Notes: generated by a model from the letters alone, not told the origin. DNA of 64,000 nt from Pseudidiomarina indica (GCF_900104245.1 NZ_FMXN01000008.1:1-64000); one strand, 5' to 3'. Positions 53,791 to 63,590 are shown, counted from the stretch's first letter. A program made the numbers and translations.

Positions 53791-54309
53791 TTACCGATCT
53801 ACCTGTTCAATAATCTGATCAATCACCACTTTGGTGCTTTGATCATCAGTACGGATAATAATATCAGCAATTTCTTCATAGAGGGGATTGCGTATTGCTG
53901 CGAGATTTTCCAATACCGCGCGGGGGTCATCTGCGTCAGCAATTAATGGACGACGCTTATCACGCTGGGTCCGTGCCAACTGCTTTTCGATGGTGGTTTG
54001 TAAATACACCACCACGCCCCGTGCAGAGAGACGATTACGGCTCTCTTTGCTCATGATTGAGCCGCCCCCAGTTGCAAGTACAATACCAGTGTTTTCGGTT
54101 AGCTCCTCGATAACCTTTTCTTCGCGTGTGCGAAAACCTTCCTCGCCTTCGAGCTCAAAGACCCAAGCAATATCCGCGCCGGTACGGCGTTCAATTTCTT
54201 GGTCAGAGTCAAAAAATTCGAGGTGGAGTTGGCGGGCTAATTGACGCCCGATAGTGCTTTTGCCGGCCCCCATAGGACCTATTAAGAAAATGTTACGTTT
54301 TTCAGCCAT
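53791..54309 (-). CDS. aroK: Shikimate kinase I
   Basis: A 172-residue kinase that phosphorylates shikimate. Walker A is [28 protein letters not shown] binds shikimate (DSD) and ATGGGS is the glycine-rich substrate loop. RDKRRPLI is the lid Arg. Placed directly downstream of the pil genes, as in many gammaproteobacteria. Confidence 0.97.
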   Translation of the reverse strand: MAEKRNIFLIGPMGAGKSTIGRQLARQLHLEFFDSDQEIERRTGADIAWVFELEGEEGFRTREEKVIEELTENTGIVLATGGGSIMSKESRNRLSARGVVVYLQTTIEKQLARTQRDKRRPLIADADDPRAVLENLAAIRNPLYEEIADIIIRTDDQSTKVVIDQIIEQVDR

Positions 54310-54435
54310 AATTGATGTGTTACTTCACTTGATATAACTTGCTGTGCCTCACGAAACTCGGAGTGTCTCAAGACCTTCCTTTACCCAATTAAAAAGATGC
54401 GGGATTATCGCAAGACATGCCCCTATTAGCAAGGT

Positions 54436-56061
54436 TTAAGGGTCGTTGCTTACAATTCTCGGGGTCACGAAGATCAGCAGCTCTCGTTTTTCGGCAACTT
54501 TAACGTCATTACGGAATAGCACCCCGACATAAGGAATGTCACCCAGCCCCGGAACCTTGGCAATATCATTCAATATTTGTTGCTGATAAATTCCTCCTAG
54601 AACAATGGTTTCCCCATTTTCGACCAATACTTGGGTATTAATTTCTTGGGTGTCGATAGAAACTGCGGGGCCGGTGGGCGTGGTAACCGTTTCACCGCGA
54701 GTGTTTTGCGTAATAACTAAGTCGAGAATAATCCGATTGTCGGGAGTGATTTGTGGCGTTACGGTCAGTCCTAGCACTGCTTTTTTGAATTGGACCGAGG
54801 TTGCGCCCAACGAACCACTTTCAACGTAGGGAATTTCGGTACCTTGTTCAATGTAAGCTTGCTTCTGATTGGCTGTGGTGATTCTTGGGTTGGCAATAAT
54901 TTCCCCTTTATTTTCACGTTCGAGAGCACTTAATTCTAAACTCAACAACCGATCGTCAATAAAGCGCGCTACTTGTAACCCTAGGGTTGCCGCAGGTGTG
55001 GCCACGGGCAAATTCAGTGTGAAGTCTCCACTCACCCGCCGGGTCGAGTCGCCGTTGGCGTCACTCAGCCCCCATTGAATTCCTAATTCATCACTGATGT
55101 TGTCACGTACAGTCACCATGTGGGCTTCAATAATCACTTGTTTAATGGGAATGTCGAGTACGGCCACTAACTCTTTTGCGGCAGCCAAATGATGGGGAGT
55201 GTCACGGATTAACAAGGTGTTTGTACGCTGATCAATCGCGACAGTACCGCGGCTTGACAGCATATCTGAACGTTCAGTTCGTAAAATCTGGGCCAATTCT
55301 TCGGCTTTGGCATAGTTGATTTGAATGTAATCACTCACCAGTGGGCTCAATTCCAGTTTGTGATGTTGCCGTGCCAGTTCGTCAGCTTCAAGTTGTGCCA
55401 TTTCCGCTGCGGGCGCAATGACTAGAATGTTGTGGTCGAGGCGCTTGGCCAGCCCTTGCACCTGCAGAATGGTGTTGAGTGCAAGGTCCCAAGGGACGTC
55501 GTCTAAACGTAGCGATATATGTCCTTGCACACTGTCACTCGCAACTAAGTTGAGTTGTCGCTCATCAGCGAGTAGCTGAAGGAGTTCCCGAACCGGAATG
55601 GTTTGGAAATTAAACGAAACCAGTGACTCAGCAAGGGTGGGTAACGGGGTTTCCTCAGGGGGCGGTGGGGAGGTTTCGTCAGCAGAAAACTCCATTTGTA
55701 GAAGCTCGCCATAGCGCTGGAAGTGGGCCTGAGTGGCCCGTGTGGTCTGCACACGCAGTAAGGTTCCAGAGTGCTGTTGCTGCCATTCAATATGAGCTAA
55801 CAGCGGGTGAGAAGGAAGGGTCGAGGAAGGCACCGGTAATGCTTCGGTCGATGGTAACAAAAACTCATGCAGTACACTCGCCTGCTGCCCCGGATGAATG
55901 TGAAAGCGAATGGGGTGGGCAAAATGTGCTTGCACGCGGACAATGTGGTCAGGGCTCGGTGCCAAATGATATTGCAGCAGCCGATTGGTGGGCAGCAAAG
56001 CGGCATGGCTGGTTGTCATAAATAGCAGCATGAGGCAGAGATTACACACCAAGGTTTTCAT
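54436..56061 (-). CDS. pilQ: Type IV pilus secretin PilQ (short form)
   Basis: A 541-residue outer-membrane secretin through which the pilus passes. After a signal peptide (to about 20) comes a short divergent domain, an STN/N0 domain (about 150-220, VSFNFQTIPVRELLQLLADERQLN), an N1 domain (about 245-310) and the secretin core (about 330-541) with VPGLGDIPYVGVLFR and ELLIFVTPRIV. PilQ proteins are commonly about 700 residues with peptidoglycan-binding AMIN domains; these are short or missing here. Shares the TAATG junction with the gene upstream. Confidence 0.9.
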   Translation of the reverse strand: MKTLVCNLCLMLLFMTTSHAALLPTNRLLQYHLAPSPDHIVRVQAHFAHPIRFHIHPGQQASVLHEFLLPSTEALPVPSSTLPSHPLLAHIEWQQQHSGTLLRVQTTRATQAHFQRYGELLQMEFSADETSPPPPEETPLPTLAESLVSFNFQTIPVRELLQLLADERQLNLVASDSVQGHISLRLDDVPWDLALNTILQVQGLAKRLDHNILVIAPAAEMAQLEADELARQHHKLELSPLVSDYIQINYAKAEELAQILRTERSDMLSSRGTVAIDQRTNTLLIRDTPHHLAAAKELVAVLDIPIKQVIIEAHMVTVRDNISDELGIQWGLSDANGDSTRRVSGDFTLNLPVATPAATLGLQVARFIDDRLLSLELSALERENKGEIIANPRITTANQKQAYIEQGTEIPYVESGSLGATSVQFKKAVLGLTVTPQITPDNRIILDLVITQNTRGETVTTPTGPAVSIDTQEINTQVLVENGETIVLGGIYQQQILNDIAKVPGLGDIPYVGVLFRNDVKVAEKRELLIFVTPRIVSNDP

Positions 56062-56945
56062 TAAGTTTTTTCTCCAGTGATGGGCGTCAGTGGTAGGTGA
56101 AGCTCACGACTGCTCCAACAGTTGGGGGTGGTTTCAATCCATTCACGTAAGCGCAATTCTTGGGCGGTAATACGAACCACTTCGGCATGCGCAACGAATT
56201 GCCCTCGCTGCAGGGTGAATAATTGCCCGTGTGTTGTGGTCACCACGGCGGTTGGTGGCTCCTGGTGAGATTGCCAGTGGCCGACAAATTGAATGGGCCA
56301 AGGTGCCAACGATGATGCCAATGCTGGCAGGGAAGGAAAATTTGGTTCTTGGCACGGCGTGGACGGCAATGAGGCTGCCAGCGAGGAGAGCTCTCGAAAG
56401 GGATCGGCATTGGCTGCGATGGTCGGTATTACAAAGGGGGAATCCAACGCGTGCTGAGTCGCTTCAAAGTGAGCGATCAGGCGCAATTGCAATTGGTTTT
56501 CTCGTGCAGAAATTTGCAGCGAAGTCAGTCGCATGGCAGGCAGTCGCTCCGCAAGTTCGGTGGTGAATTGTTGCAACGACAGATAGCTTCCCTCCAGTTC
56601 CAATCGTACTGTTCGTTGATTTGCCGGTGCCGGTAACCATTCAAATTGCCGCAAGATGACGGCGGGAGCAACCGCTAACTCACTGACGGTATCAACAATG
56701 AATTCAGTGGTGGGTAGGGTGAACGTTGTCTGTGGTTGGGGCGGCTGTTCCGTTAGCAATGCCGGCGTGGGTGTCACGGTTGTTATGCGGGTCGTTCCCT
56801 GCCAATACACAGTGGCCCCCAGTACCGTCACGGTTAGCATGAGGTAAACCAAGAGACGCCATGGCCACGGCCACCACGGGAAATCGCGTACATCAAGCTG
56901 GGTGATGGAGGTCATGGGGGAGGAATCCATGGCTAATTGTTGCAT
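56061..56945 (-). CDS. Apparent PilO-PilP fusion protein
   Basis: A 294-residue protein. The first half has one transmembrane helix (about 30-50) and a ferredoxin-like part (LRQFEWLPAPANQRTVRLELEGSYLSLQQFTTELAERLP) as in PilO. The second half, after a linker starting at DPFRELSSL, looks like PilP: that DPF motif and a small beta domain (VVTTTHGQLFTLQRGQ, VVRITAQELRLREWI). In most species PilO and PilP are separate genes. No lipobox is seen for the PilP part, unlike PilP lipoproteins. Start uncertain: Mets at 56945, 56930 and 56915; none has a clear ribosome site. Confidence 0.7.
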   Translation of the reverse strand: MQQLAMDSSPMTSITQLDVRDFPWWPWPWRLLVYLMLTVTVLGATVYWQGTTRITTVTPTPALLTEQPPQPQTTFTLPTTEFIVDTVSELAVAPAVILRQFEWLPAPANQRTVRLELEGSYLSLQQFTTELAERLPAMRLTSLQISARENQLQLRLIAHFEATQHALDSPFVIPTIAANADPFRELSSLAASLPSTPCQEPNFPSLPALASSLAPWPIQFVGHWQSHQEPPTAVVTTTHGQLFTLQRGQFVAHAEVVRITAQELRLREWIETTPNCWSSRELHLPLTPITGEKT

Positions 56946-57387
56946 GTACGGTGAAGGTGTACGGGGTAATTGCGGTTGCGGTGGTGTGGGTTAACTGGTG
57001 TAGCTGGGCCTGCTCTATCCACGGAACCGTTTGCAGCTGTTGCAGAAAATTCACTACCGACTGGTGGCTGTTGGCGACCCCGTCAATGGTTAATTGCGGA
57101 TGTTGATAATCGATATGATTCAGTTGGGTGTGAGTGCCTACCAACTCCGGCAGCATTTGTAATAAAGCCACAGCATACGTAGGGGATGGTGTAGCGAGTG
57201 ACACTGTTGCAGCGGGCTCCATGGACACTGGGTGAGGCTGGGCAAAAGCGACATGCCACCCCTGCACAATGACCAAATAGCTGAGCATCAGTGCCCCCCC
57301 AATTGCAGCTGCGGCATGAACCAAGCACTGCCGATATGCTTGCCGCCGTTGTTGAGCTCGCCATGGCAGTAAGTTAATGGGTCGCAT
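56893..57387 (-). CDS. pilN: Type IV pilus inner-membrane protein PilN
   Basis: A 164-residue protein. The N-terminus INLLPWRAQQRR is the PilN hallmark that docks into PilM, followed by one helix (about 22-42) and a periplasmic PilN domain (QLTIDGVANSHQSVVNFLQQL). It overlaps pilM by 14 bases and the PilOP gene by up to 53, depending on that start. Confidence 0.9.
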   Translation of the reverse strand: MRPINLLPWRAQQRRQAYRQCLVHAAAAIGGALMLSYLVIVQGWHVAFAQPHPVSMEPAATVSLATPSPTYAVALLQMLPELVGTHTQLNHIDYQHPQLTIDGVANSHQSVVNFLQQLQTVPWIEQAQLHQLTHTTATAITPYTFTVHATISHGFLPHDLHHPA

Positions 57388-58297
57388 CAGCTAGCTCCCG
57401 AATGGCCAAGCCGAAGGCCTCAACAAAGTCAGCGCCTTGGGGAACGAAAGGTTGCAGTGCTGGCGCTATCGGTAGCAGTTGCAATGGGTTCACCGCATAG
57501 TATTCCTTGGCGCCAAATACCGACTGGAGCGCCTCTTTTGATGCGCCACGCTGAATGACCAAGACGCCGCCATCATCGGCTTGAGCAATGCTTTGCAGCA
57601 GGCCCGCTGGGAATTCGCTGGTTGCTGCATGATGCTGGTGTTGGCCGCTATCGAGTAGGGTTTTACCTTGAATGCGCCACCAACGTAGGGTGGCGGGAGT
57701 CGCGTCAAGAATCAGCAGTTGCGGCATTGAATGTTGCCATTGGGGTTGTATTCTGGGTGCGAGGAACGCGCAAGCGCGAATCATCGCATGTTGGTCAAGC
57801 TCGATGGCATGCAGTCGATAACCTGCTTGCGTTAACCCCTGCAGGCGAGGTTCAACCACTGCGGCGGGTGCCGCGGTTAATTCGGCCCAGTGCGGTTGAG
57901 AGCTTCCTAATGGGGGCTGAATGGGCTGAAAATCAAGATAAAAGTCGCCCAGTGGGGCCCCTAGTAATATAGGGGCGTCACGTTCGAGCTGAGCCATAAT
58001 ACCGTCATCATCGGCGGGTGTTAAACAAGCGAAACGCTTGTGCTGTACCGTGGTGGAAGCAAGGGCTAATGTCGCATGGTAGCGGCCCCGAGGGCGCTGT
58101 AGCCGCCGCACTGTTGTACTGAATTGTGAGGCATGAAGAATATCGCCCTGCCATAATGAGGAGGGAAGCTCACAGGCTGCCGCCCCAACAATTCGAAGGC
58201 CTGCGGCAGCGTGAATGCATGCCACCCAACAAAACTGGGTGGGACTGATGGTAATTCCCACCCCCATTGGTCGGCGTCGTGTGAGCAAGCGTTCCAT
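57374..58297 (-). CDS. pilM: Divergent PilM-like actin-fold pilus protein
   Basis: A 307-residue protein in the pilM position. Only weak similarity can be seen: GVGITISPTQFCWV near the start is a degraded form of the GIDIGTSSVK ATP motif, and LLILDATPATLRWW resembles the phosphate-2 region. It is shorter than usual PilM (about 350) and the nucleotide site may not work. Identity rests on order with pilN-pilOP-pilQ and on divergence from mrcA. Confidence 0.75.
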   Translation of the reverse strand: MERLLTRRRPMGVGITISPTQFCWVACIHAAAGLRIVGAAACELPSSLWQGDILHASQFSTTVRRLQRPRGRYHATLALASTTVQHKRFACLTPADDDGIMAQLERDAPILLGAPLGDFYLDFQPIQPPLGSSQPHWAELTAAPAAVVEPRLQGLTQAGYRLHAIELDQHAMIRACAFLAPRIQPQWQHSMPQLLILDATPATLRWWRIQGKTLLDSGQHQHHAATSEFPAGLLQSIAQADDGGVLVIQRGASKEALQSVFGAKEYYAVNPLQLLPIAPALQPFVPQGADFVEAFGLAIRELADATH

Positions 58298-58382
58298 GCT
58301 GCTTTCCTCTCCTTTCCTGGTGAATGGCCTTGGCTAATAAGTAAGCATTATGCAAAGCCCCTGGCTGAGCTTGAAATAAACG

Positions 58383-58411
58383 TTACGTTTCCGAACGTAA
58401 GTTTCTATAAT
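58383..58411 (+). promoter_or_regulatory. mrcA promoter region with 7-bp inverted repeat
   Basis: TTACGTT-TCCG-AACGTAA (58383-58400) is a perfect dyad. TATAAT at 58406-58411 gives a -10 element; the matching -35 position falls inside the dyad and is poor (TTACGT), as expected for a promoter that needs a bound activator or is blocked by a repressor. It could equally serve pilM on the other strand. Confidence 0.5.
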
Positions 58412-58472
58412 AAGTTTCATTCGTGTGCAAATTGGCTATTTGAACAAGACGGATTAAGAAAGGGGATTTTCG

Positions 58473-60935
58473 TTGAAAATTTTAAAGTGGGTGCTAGGTG
58501 TTACTGTCGCCTTGTTGGTGGTTGGTTCAGTGACAGTTGTAGGGCTCTATTACTACTGGAAGGACGACTTACCGAGCGTTGCGGAGCTACGCGAAGTACG
58601 TTTGCAGACACCGATGCAGGTATATTCGGCGGATGGTGAGTTGATTGCACAGTTTGGTGAAATTCGGCGAATACCGCTTAAATTAGAAGAGATTCCGCAG
58701 CCGCTTATCAACGCTTTCTTAGCAACCGAAGATCAACGTTTTTATCATCATTTTGGCATTGATCCGATTGGGGTCGGCCGTGCCTTTTTCTTATTAATTG
58801 CCACCGGTGAAATCCAAGGGGGCGGGAGTACAATTACCCAGCAGCTGGCGCGGAACGTTTACCTGAGCTTTGAGCAAACTTGGACACGTAAAATCAAAGA
58901 AGCCTTTATTGCGCTGCGAATGGAACGAGAGTTGACCAAGGATGAAATTCTAGAGCTTTACTTGAATAAAATTGCCTTTGGCCAACGGGCGCACGGTGTG
59001 GGTGCTGCCGCTCAAGTGTACTACGGTAAGGATATCCAGGACTTAAGCTTGGCGCAGATGGCGATGATTGCAGGATTACCCAAAGCGCCATCGACCATGA
59101 ACCCAATCACCAACCCAGAACGTGCTCGGGAACGTCGGGCGGTGGTGTTAGGCCGGATGTTCGCTGAAAATGTGATTAACGAGCGCGAATATCGTGATGC
59201 CTTAGCGGAGCCAATTGAAACTCGCCTGCATGGTGCTGAAGTAACCATGCAAGCGCCTTATTTGGCAGAAATGGTACGGGCCGAAGTGGTGGCCCGTTAT
59301 GGTGAAGACTTCGCTTACAACTCTGGCTTGAAAGTGTACACCACGGTGAGCGGAAAACAGCAACGCGCGGCGCAGAAAGCGGTTCAAGAAAACTTGCATC
59401 AATATGATGAGCGCCACGGTTACCGAGGTGCAGAGGCCGTGCTGTGGCAACCTAATGAAACCCCTTGGCCCATGGACCAAATCATTGATTATCTTGGTCA
59501 ACAAAGCAGTATTGGCATGACGGTCCCGGCAGTGGTGATGCGTGTTACCGAACAGACCGCGGTGGTATTAACTGCCAGTGGCCAACCTCATGAAATACCA
59601 TGGGAAGGCTTAGCTTGGGCGCGGGCGTACATGCATGCCGATCGGCAAGGTCCGGCACCAAAAGTGGCGGGTGATGTGGTGCAAGCGGGGCAACTGGTGC
59701 GTATTCGCACAACCGAGAATGGGCTGCGGTTAGCACAGATTCCAGAACCCAGTGCGGCGGTCATTGCCTTGCGTCCACACGATGGCAGCATGGCGGCTGT
59801 AGTGGGGGGTTATAGCTTTGCGATTAGCCAATATAACCGTGCAATTCAGGCGAAACGTCAATCGGGTTCAAATATTAAGCCATTTATTTATTCTGCCGCT
59901 TTAGAGAATGGTTTCACCTTGGCAACCTTGGTGAATGATGCCCCGATTAACCAATGGAACCCTGGCAGTGGTATTGCTTGGCGCCCGCGAAACTCCCCAG
60001 ATGTGTATGAAGGGCCCATTCGAGTACGCCAAGGACTGGCCAAATCGAAAAACGTTGTGTCGGTACGATTGTTGCGTGCCATTGGCATTGATACCACCGT
60101 TGATTACTTAACTCGGTTCGGTTTTAACATCGATGAGTTACCCCGTAATGAGTCATTATCGTTAGGGTCCGCCTCCATGACGCCGCTGGAAGTTGCGCGT
60201 GGTTATGCCGTGTTTGCAAACGGTGGCTATTTGATTGACCCGTACTTTATTGATCGCGTGGTTGATGACAATGACCAAGTGATTTATCAAGCCCAGCCTG
60301 CTGTCGCTTGTGTGCCTTGTGAAGATGGGACACGCGAAGTGGTGCAGGCACCGCAAGTGATTACGGAGCAAAATGCGTACCTGATCACTGAAGCGTTGAA
60401 TTCAGCCGTGTGGGGCGGTGGCAGTTGGCAGCACCGTACGGGGTGGAACGGGACTGCTTGGCGTATTCAACGTTCCAAGCAGATTATTGATTTGGCGGGG
60501 CGTAATATTGTTGGCAAAACCGGAACCACCAATGACATCAAAGATGCTTGGTTCTCGGGGTATGTCAGCGGGTTGGTGAGTACTACCTGGATTGGTTTCG
60601 ATAACTTGGAGCGCGCTTTGGGCAGCACCACGTTCAATGAAAATCTGCCGCGTGAAGAGCAGCCCATTACGGGTGCTGAAGGTGGCGCTAAAACGGCGCT
60701 GCCAATGTGGATAGATTTTATGGCGGTGGCACTTGAAGAAGCAACGATTGAGCCTTTTCAAGTACCCCCGGGGTTAGTGATGGCACGGATTGATTTGGAA
60801 ACCGGTAAGCTAAGCCGTAACAATGATCACACGTCACGGTTTGAATACTTCTTGCCGGGGACAGCGCCAACAGAATACGTTGACTCCAAGCCATCTAATC
60901 GCAATATCTTTAGCGACGACGATTCAATCTTCTAA
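58473..60935 (+). CDS. mrcA: Penicillin-binding protein 1A
   Basis: An 820-residue bifunctional murein synthase. Membrane anchor at about 7-28. The glycosyltransferase domain has ATEDQRFYHHFG (catalytic Glu), GGSTITQQLARN and ELYLNKIAFG. An OB-like insertion (about 315-430) follows. The transpeptidase domain has RQSGSNIKP (SxxK Ser), the SxN motif SKN and VGKTGTTND (KTG). The start is TTG at 58473 with AAAGGGG 7-8 bases upstream. It is divergent from the pil genes, the classical arrangement. Confidence 0.96.
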   Translation: MKILKWVLGVTVALLVVGSVTVVGLYYYWKDDLPSVAELREVRLQTPMQVYSADGELIAQFGEIRRIPLKLEEIPQPLINAFLATEDQRFYHHFGIDPIGVGRAFFLLIATGEIQGGGSTITQQLARNVYLSFEQTWTRKIKEAFIALRMERELTKDEILELYLNKIAFGQRAHGVGAAAQVYYGKDIQDLSLAQMAMIAGLPKAPSTMNPITNPERARERRAVVLGRMFAENVINEREYRDALAEPIETRLHGAEVTMQAPYLAEMVRAEVVARYGEDFAYNSGLKVYTTVSGKQQRAAQKAVQENLHQYDERHGYRGAEAVLWQPNETPWPMDQIIDYLGQQSSIGMTVPAVVMRVTEQTAVVLTASGQPHEIPWEGLAWARAYMHADRQGPAPKVAGDVVQAGQLVRIRTTENGLRLAQIPEPSAAVIALRPHDGSMAAVVGGYSFAISQYNRAIQAKRQSGSNIKPFIYSAALENGFTLATLVNDAPINQWNPGSGIAWRPRNSPDVYEGPIRVRQGLAKSKNVVSVRLLRAIGIDTTVDYLTRFGFNIDELPRNESLSLGSASMTPLEVARGYAVFANGGYLIDPYFIDRVVDDNDQVIYQAQPAVACVPCEDGTREVVQAPQVITEQNAYLITEALNSAVWGGGSWQHRTGWNGTAWRIQRSKQIIDLAGRNIVGKTGTTNDIKDAWFSGYVSGLVSTTWIGFDNLERALGSTTFNENLPREEQPITGAEGGAKTALPMWIDFMAVALEEATIEPFQVPPGLVMARIDLETGKLSRNNDHTSRFEYFLPGTAPTEYVDSKPSNRNIFSDDDSIF

Positions 60936-63382
60936 CCTTTGTGCCGGTTGCTGAGGTGACTCAGCAACTGGTTCAAGTCCGATTGAACACCACCTGCGGT
61001 AACTTCCTTGCCAGCACCAGGGCCACTAATGACCAGTGGCATTTCATGATACCAATCGGTGTAAATCACGAAAATGTTTTCCCCTGGAATCAGATTCGCC
61101 AACATGTCGCCAGCCGGAATAAATTCAATCCCAACACGGGCTTCTACACTGTCATCGGGTTGCACCGCAAAGCTAGCCAATAAGCGAGGTACTTTGCCTT
61201 GCTGTTGTGCTTCCAGATAAAGTTGCTGCATTGGTTCATCCAGTTCCGGCAAGCGTTGCATGAATTCCTCGTAAGAAATTCCGCGCAATTGTTCCGGCAG
61301 CAGGCTTTCGACCTGAATATCTTGCCAATCCAGCGTGAGGCCGATTTCTCGGGCAAGAATCAGCAGTTTGCGAATAATATCCTGACCGGTTAAATCCGCC
61401 CGTGGATCAGGTTCGGTTAAGCCCCGTTGTTTGGCTTCACGGACCAAATCACTGAACTTCACCTCTTCGTTAAAGTTCTCAAACAACCAACTCATGGTGC
61501 CTGAAAAAATTCCCGAAATACTGCGAATGGTGTCACCGGAATTAATAAGGTCGTTAATGGTGTAATTTAACGGTAAGCCCGCGCCAACGGTGGTGTTGTA
61601 ATACCACTCCCGCTCGTATTCGCGCTGAATCGTCCGAATTTCGTGGTACTGAGACTCCCGTGACGCCCCAGCGCGCTTATTGGCGCTAATAATATGCACG
61701 CCGTTCGCAAAGAAGCTGGGGTACAGTTGGGCGACTTCTGCGGAGTCGGTGAGATCCAGCATAACCAGCTCGTCACACCCAGCATTTGGCAACTCAGGAA
61801 TGAGTTGACTGAGTTCATAAGGGCGAGCAAAGGTATCAAAGCTTGCCTCCCAGTCATCCAATTCTAAACCGTGATAATCCAACCACATGCGCGTGGAGTT
61901 TAAAATGCCGAGAATGCGCACGTCCATTTGTTCGTTAATACGCTCTTGCAAGCGACGATACAAGGCCAGCCAAGCACTCCCAATGTTGCCACGGCCAACC
62001 ACCAATACGCCTAAGCTGCGACGATAATTAAACAGCTGACTATGGAGTCGGTTCAGTAAACGGTTGTCGAGCTTTTGCTCAAGAATCGCAATCACTGCGT
62101 TGTTATCGGGTGAAAACGCCAAACGACGCAGGTTCTGTGCGCTTAATTCTGTTTTAAAGGTGCTGTATTGGGTGGTTTCTTGAATTCGATTCCCCACCAA
62201 GGCAATCATGGAATAGCCTTGCATTTGCACGACTTGATCGGTTTTATCGACCTGCTCCAACCAGCGCTCCAAATACTCCAAATGGTTTTGGTGGTAGGCG
62301 TAGTAAGCGTGGTGTTGAGCAATTTCGTTCCAACTGATAAGTGGCACCAGTTCGAGCTCTTCAAACTGCTGCACTAGCTGGGCATCACTTAAATTAATGC
62401 GGAACAACACCACATCTGCGAGTGAAGTAAGCACCTTGCCTTTGGGCTCGGTGTCATCGTATTGACCAATGCGCGTTTGCTGATTTTCCACTTTCAGGCT
62501 GGAGCGCACCGCAATGACCATGCGTTCGCGATTCACCGGCTGGAAGGTCCGGGGGTGTAGTACTGGGCTGCCTAAGCGGGCCAATTCTTCGGCCTCATGC
62601 CAATCGAGCAGCGGCAAGCTGACCACTCGCTCAACTTTGCGTGGGTCGGCAGAATACACACCGGCAACATCTTTCCAGATTGTCACTTGCTTGGCATCAA
62701 CTAAGCTGCCGATCAACGTGGCGGAGTAGTCACTTCCGTTACGGCCTAAAATCAATGAGCGTCCGGTTGGGTCGGAGCAAATAAAGCCGGTGACAATAAA
62801 GCGGGTACCAGGATGAGGGGCAATCCGGTTTAATAAACCAGCCCGCGATACCGGCACTCGAATATGGGGTTCTGGGGCATCATCGGCAATCAGAAAATCG
62901 CGCGCATCAATGGCAGCTGCTTGAATCCCTTGTTGTTGCAACAAGGCGGCCAATAAACGCGCACTCCACAGCTCGCCATAAGAAAGCAGCTCAGGGCGGT
63001 GAGTAATGACTTCGTCCCCGCGTAACCAACCCCACCACCGCGCAAAATCGTGCGACGATTGCGCTAATAGTTGCTCTTGCAGATCACCGTTTAGTAGTTC
63101 GGTAATAAGACCCTGTTGGTACTTTTGTAACTGTCGGAGCAGCACTTCAGCAATGCCGAGATCATCCGCTTGCGCATCGATGATGGCTAGAATCCGGTTG
63201 GTGGTATCGCCGGCAGCAGACACCACGACTAAATCGCTGGCGCCGGCATATTCCGTCACGATACGTGCAACACGGCGGTAGCAGTACGCATCAGCCAAGC
63301 TGCTGCCACCAAATTTATGAACTTGCACCGTATCGGCAACTGCTTGAATTTGTTCGGGGGTGACTTGAACCTCAACCGTCAT
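60932..63382 (-). CDS. metL: Bifunctional aspartate kinase II / homoserine dehydrogenase II
   Basis: An 816-residue fusion for the aspartate pathway toward methionine. The kinase (about 18-300) has VHKFGGSSLAD and LGRNGSDYSATL. Regulatory ACT-like segments follow (about 310-455). The homoserine dehydrogenase part (about 460-816) begins with the NAD loop VVGRGNIGSAW and contains VGAGLPLNYTINDLINSGD. Assigned as metL and not thrA because it is divergent from metJ. Its end overlaps the mrcA end by 4 bases. Confidence 0.94.
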   Translation of the reverse strand: MTVEVQVTPEQIQAVADTVQVHKFGGSSLADAYCYRRVARIVTEYAGASDLVVVSAAGDTTNRILAIIDAQADDLGIAEVLLRQLQKYQQGLITELLNGDLQEQLLAQSSHDFARWWGWLRGDEVITHRPELLSYGELWSARLLAALLQQQGIQAAAIDARDFLIADDAPEPHIRVPVSRAGLLNRIAPHPGTRFIVTGFICSDPTGRSLILGRNGSDYSATLIGSLVDAKQVTIWKDVAGVYSADPRKVERVVSLPLLDWHEAEELARLGSPVLHPRTFQPVNRERMVIAVRSSLKVENQQTRIGQYDDTEPKGKVLTSLADVVLFRINLSDAQLVQQFEELELVPLISWNEIAQHHAYYAYHQNHLEYLERWLEQVDKTDQVVQMQGYSMIALVGNRIQETTQYSTFKTELSAQNLRRLAFSPDNNAVIAILEQKLDNRLLNRLHSQLFNYRRSLGVLVVGRGNIGSAWLALYRRLQERINEQMDVRILGILNSTRMWLDYHGLELDDWEASFDTFARPYELSQLIPELPNAGCDELVMLDLTDSAEVAQLYPSFFANGVHIISANKRAGASRESQYHEIRTIQREYEREWYYNTTVGAGLPLNYTINDLINSGDTIRSISGIFSGTMSWLFENFNEEVKFSDLVREAKQRGLTEPDPRADLTGQDIIRKLLILAREIGLTLDWQDIQVESLLPEQLRGISYEEFMQRLPELDEPMQQLYLEAQQQGKVPRLLASFAVQPDDSVEARVGIEFIPAGDMLANLIPGENIFVIYTDWYHEMPLVISGPGAGKEVTAGGVQSDLNQLLSHLSNRHKG

Positions 63383-63428
63383 GATGCGTCTGCGTTCTCC
63401 TGCGAGATGATTCGGTAAAATAGGGTTG

Positions 63429-63456
63429 ATTATACGGTGCCTTAATAGCGTGTTAA
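63429..63456 (-). promoter_or_regulatory. metL promoter
   Basis: On the minus strand TTAACA (63451-63456), a 16-base spacer and a perfect TATAAT (63429-63434) lie 47 bases before the metL start. Confidence 0.65.
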
Positions 63457-63485
63457 AGCTTCATAAAGCAAAGGTTAGCATAAAA

Positions 63486-63509
63486 AGCCGTATAGACCCC
63501 TATGCGTAT
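63486..63509. promoter_or_regulatory. Tandem met-box-like operator between metL and metJ
   Basis: Three abutting 8-mers AGCCGTAT, AGACCCCT and ATGCGTAT match the MetJ box AGACGTCT in 6, 6 and 5 of 8 positions. MetJ binds such contiguous repeats cooperatively. They end 5 bases before the metJ -35 element and are 30 bases upstream of the metL -35. Confidence 0.55.
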
Positions 63510-63513
63510 AAAG

Positions 63514-63541
63514 TTGACTGAATTAAATTCGCCAGTACAAT
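63514..63541 (+). promoter_or_regulatory. metJ promoter
   Basis: TTGACT (63514-63519), a 16-base spacer and TACAAT (63536-63541) make a good sigma-70 promoter 50 bases before the metJ start. Confidence 0.72.
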
Positions 63542-63590
63542 TCAATACATTACGTAAGGTCTTTGGGATCTTTCTATTAAGGAGTACATG

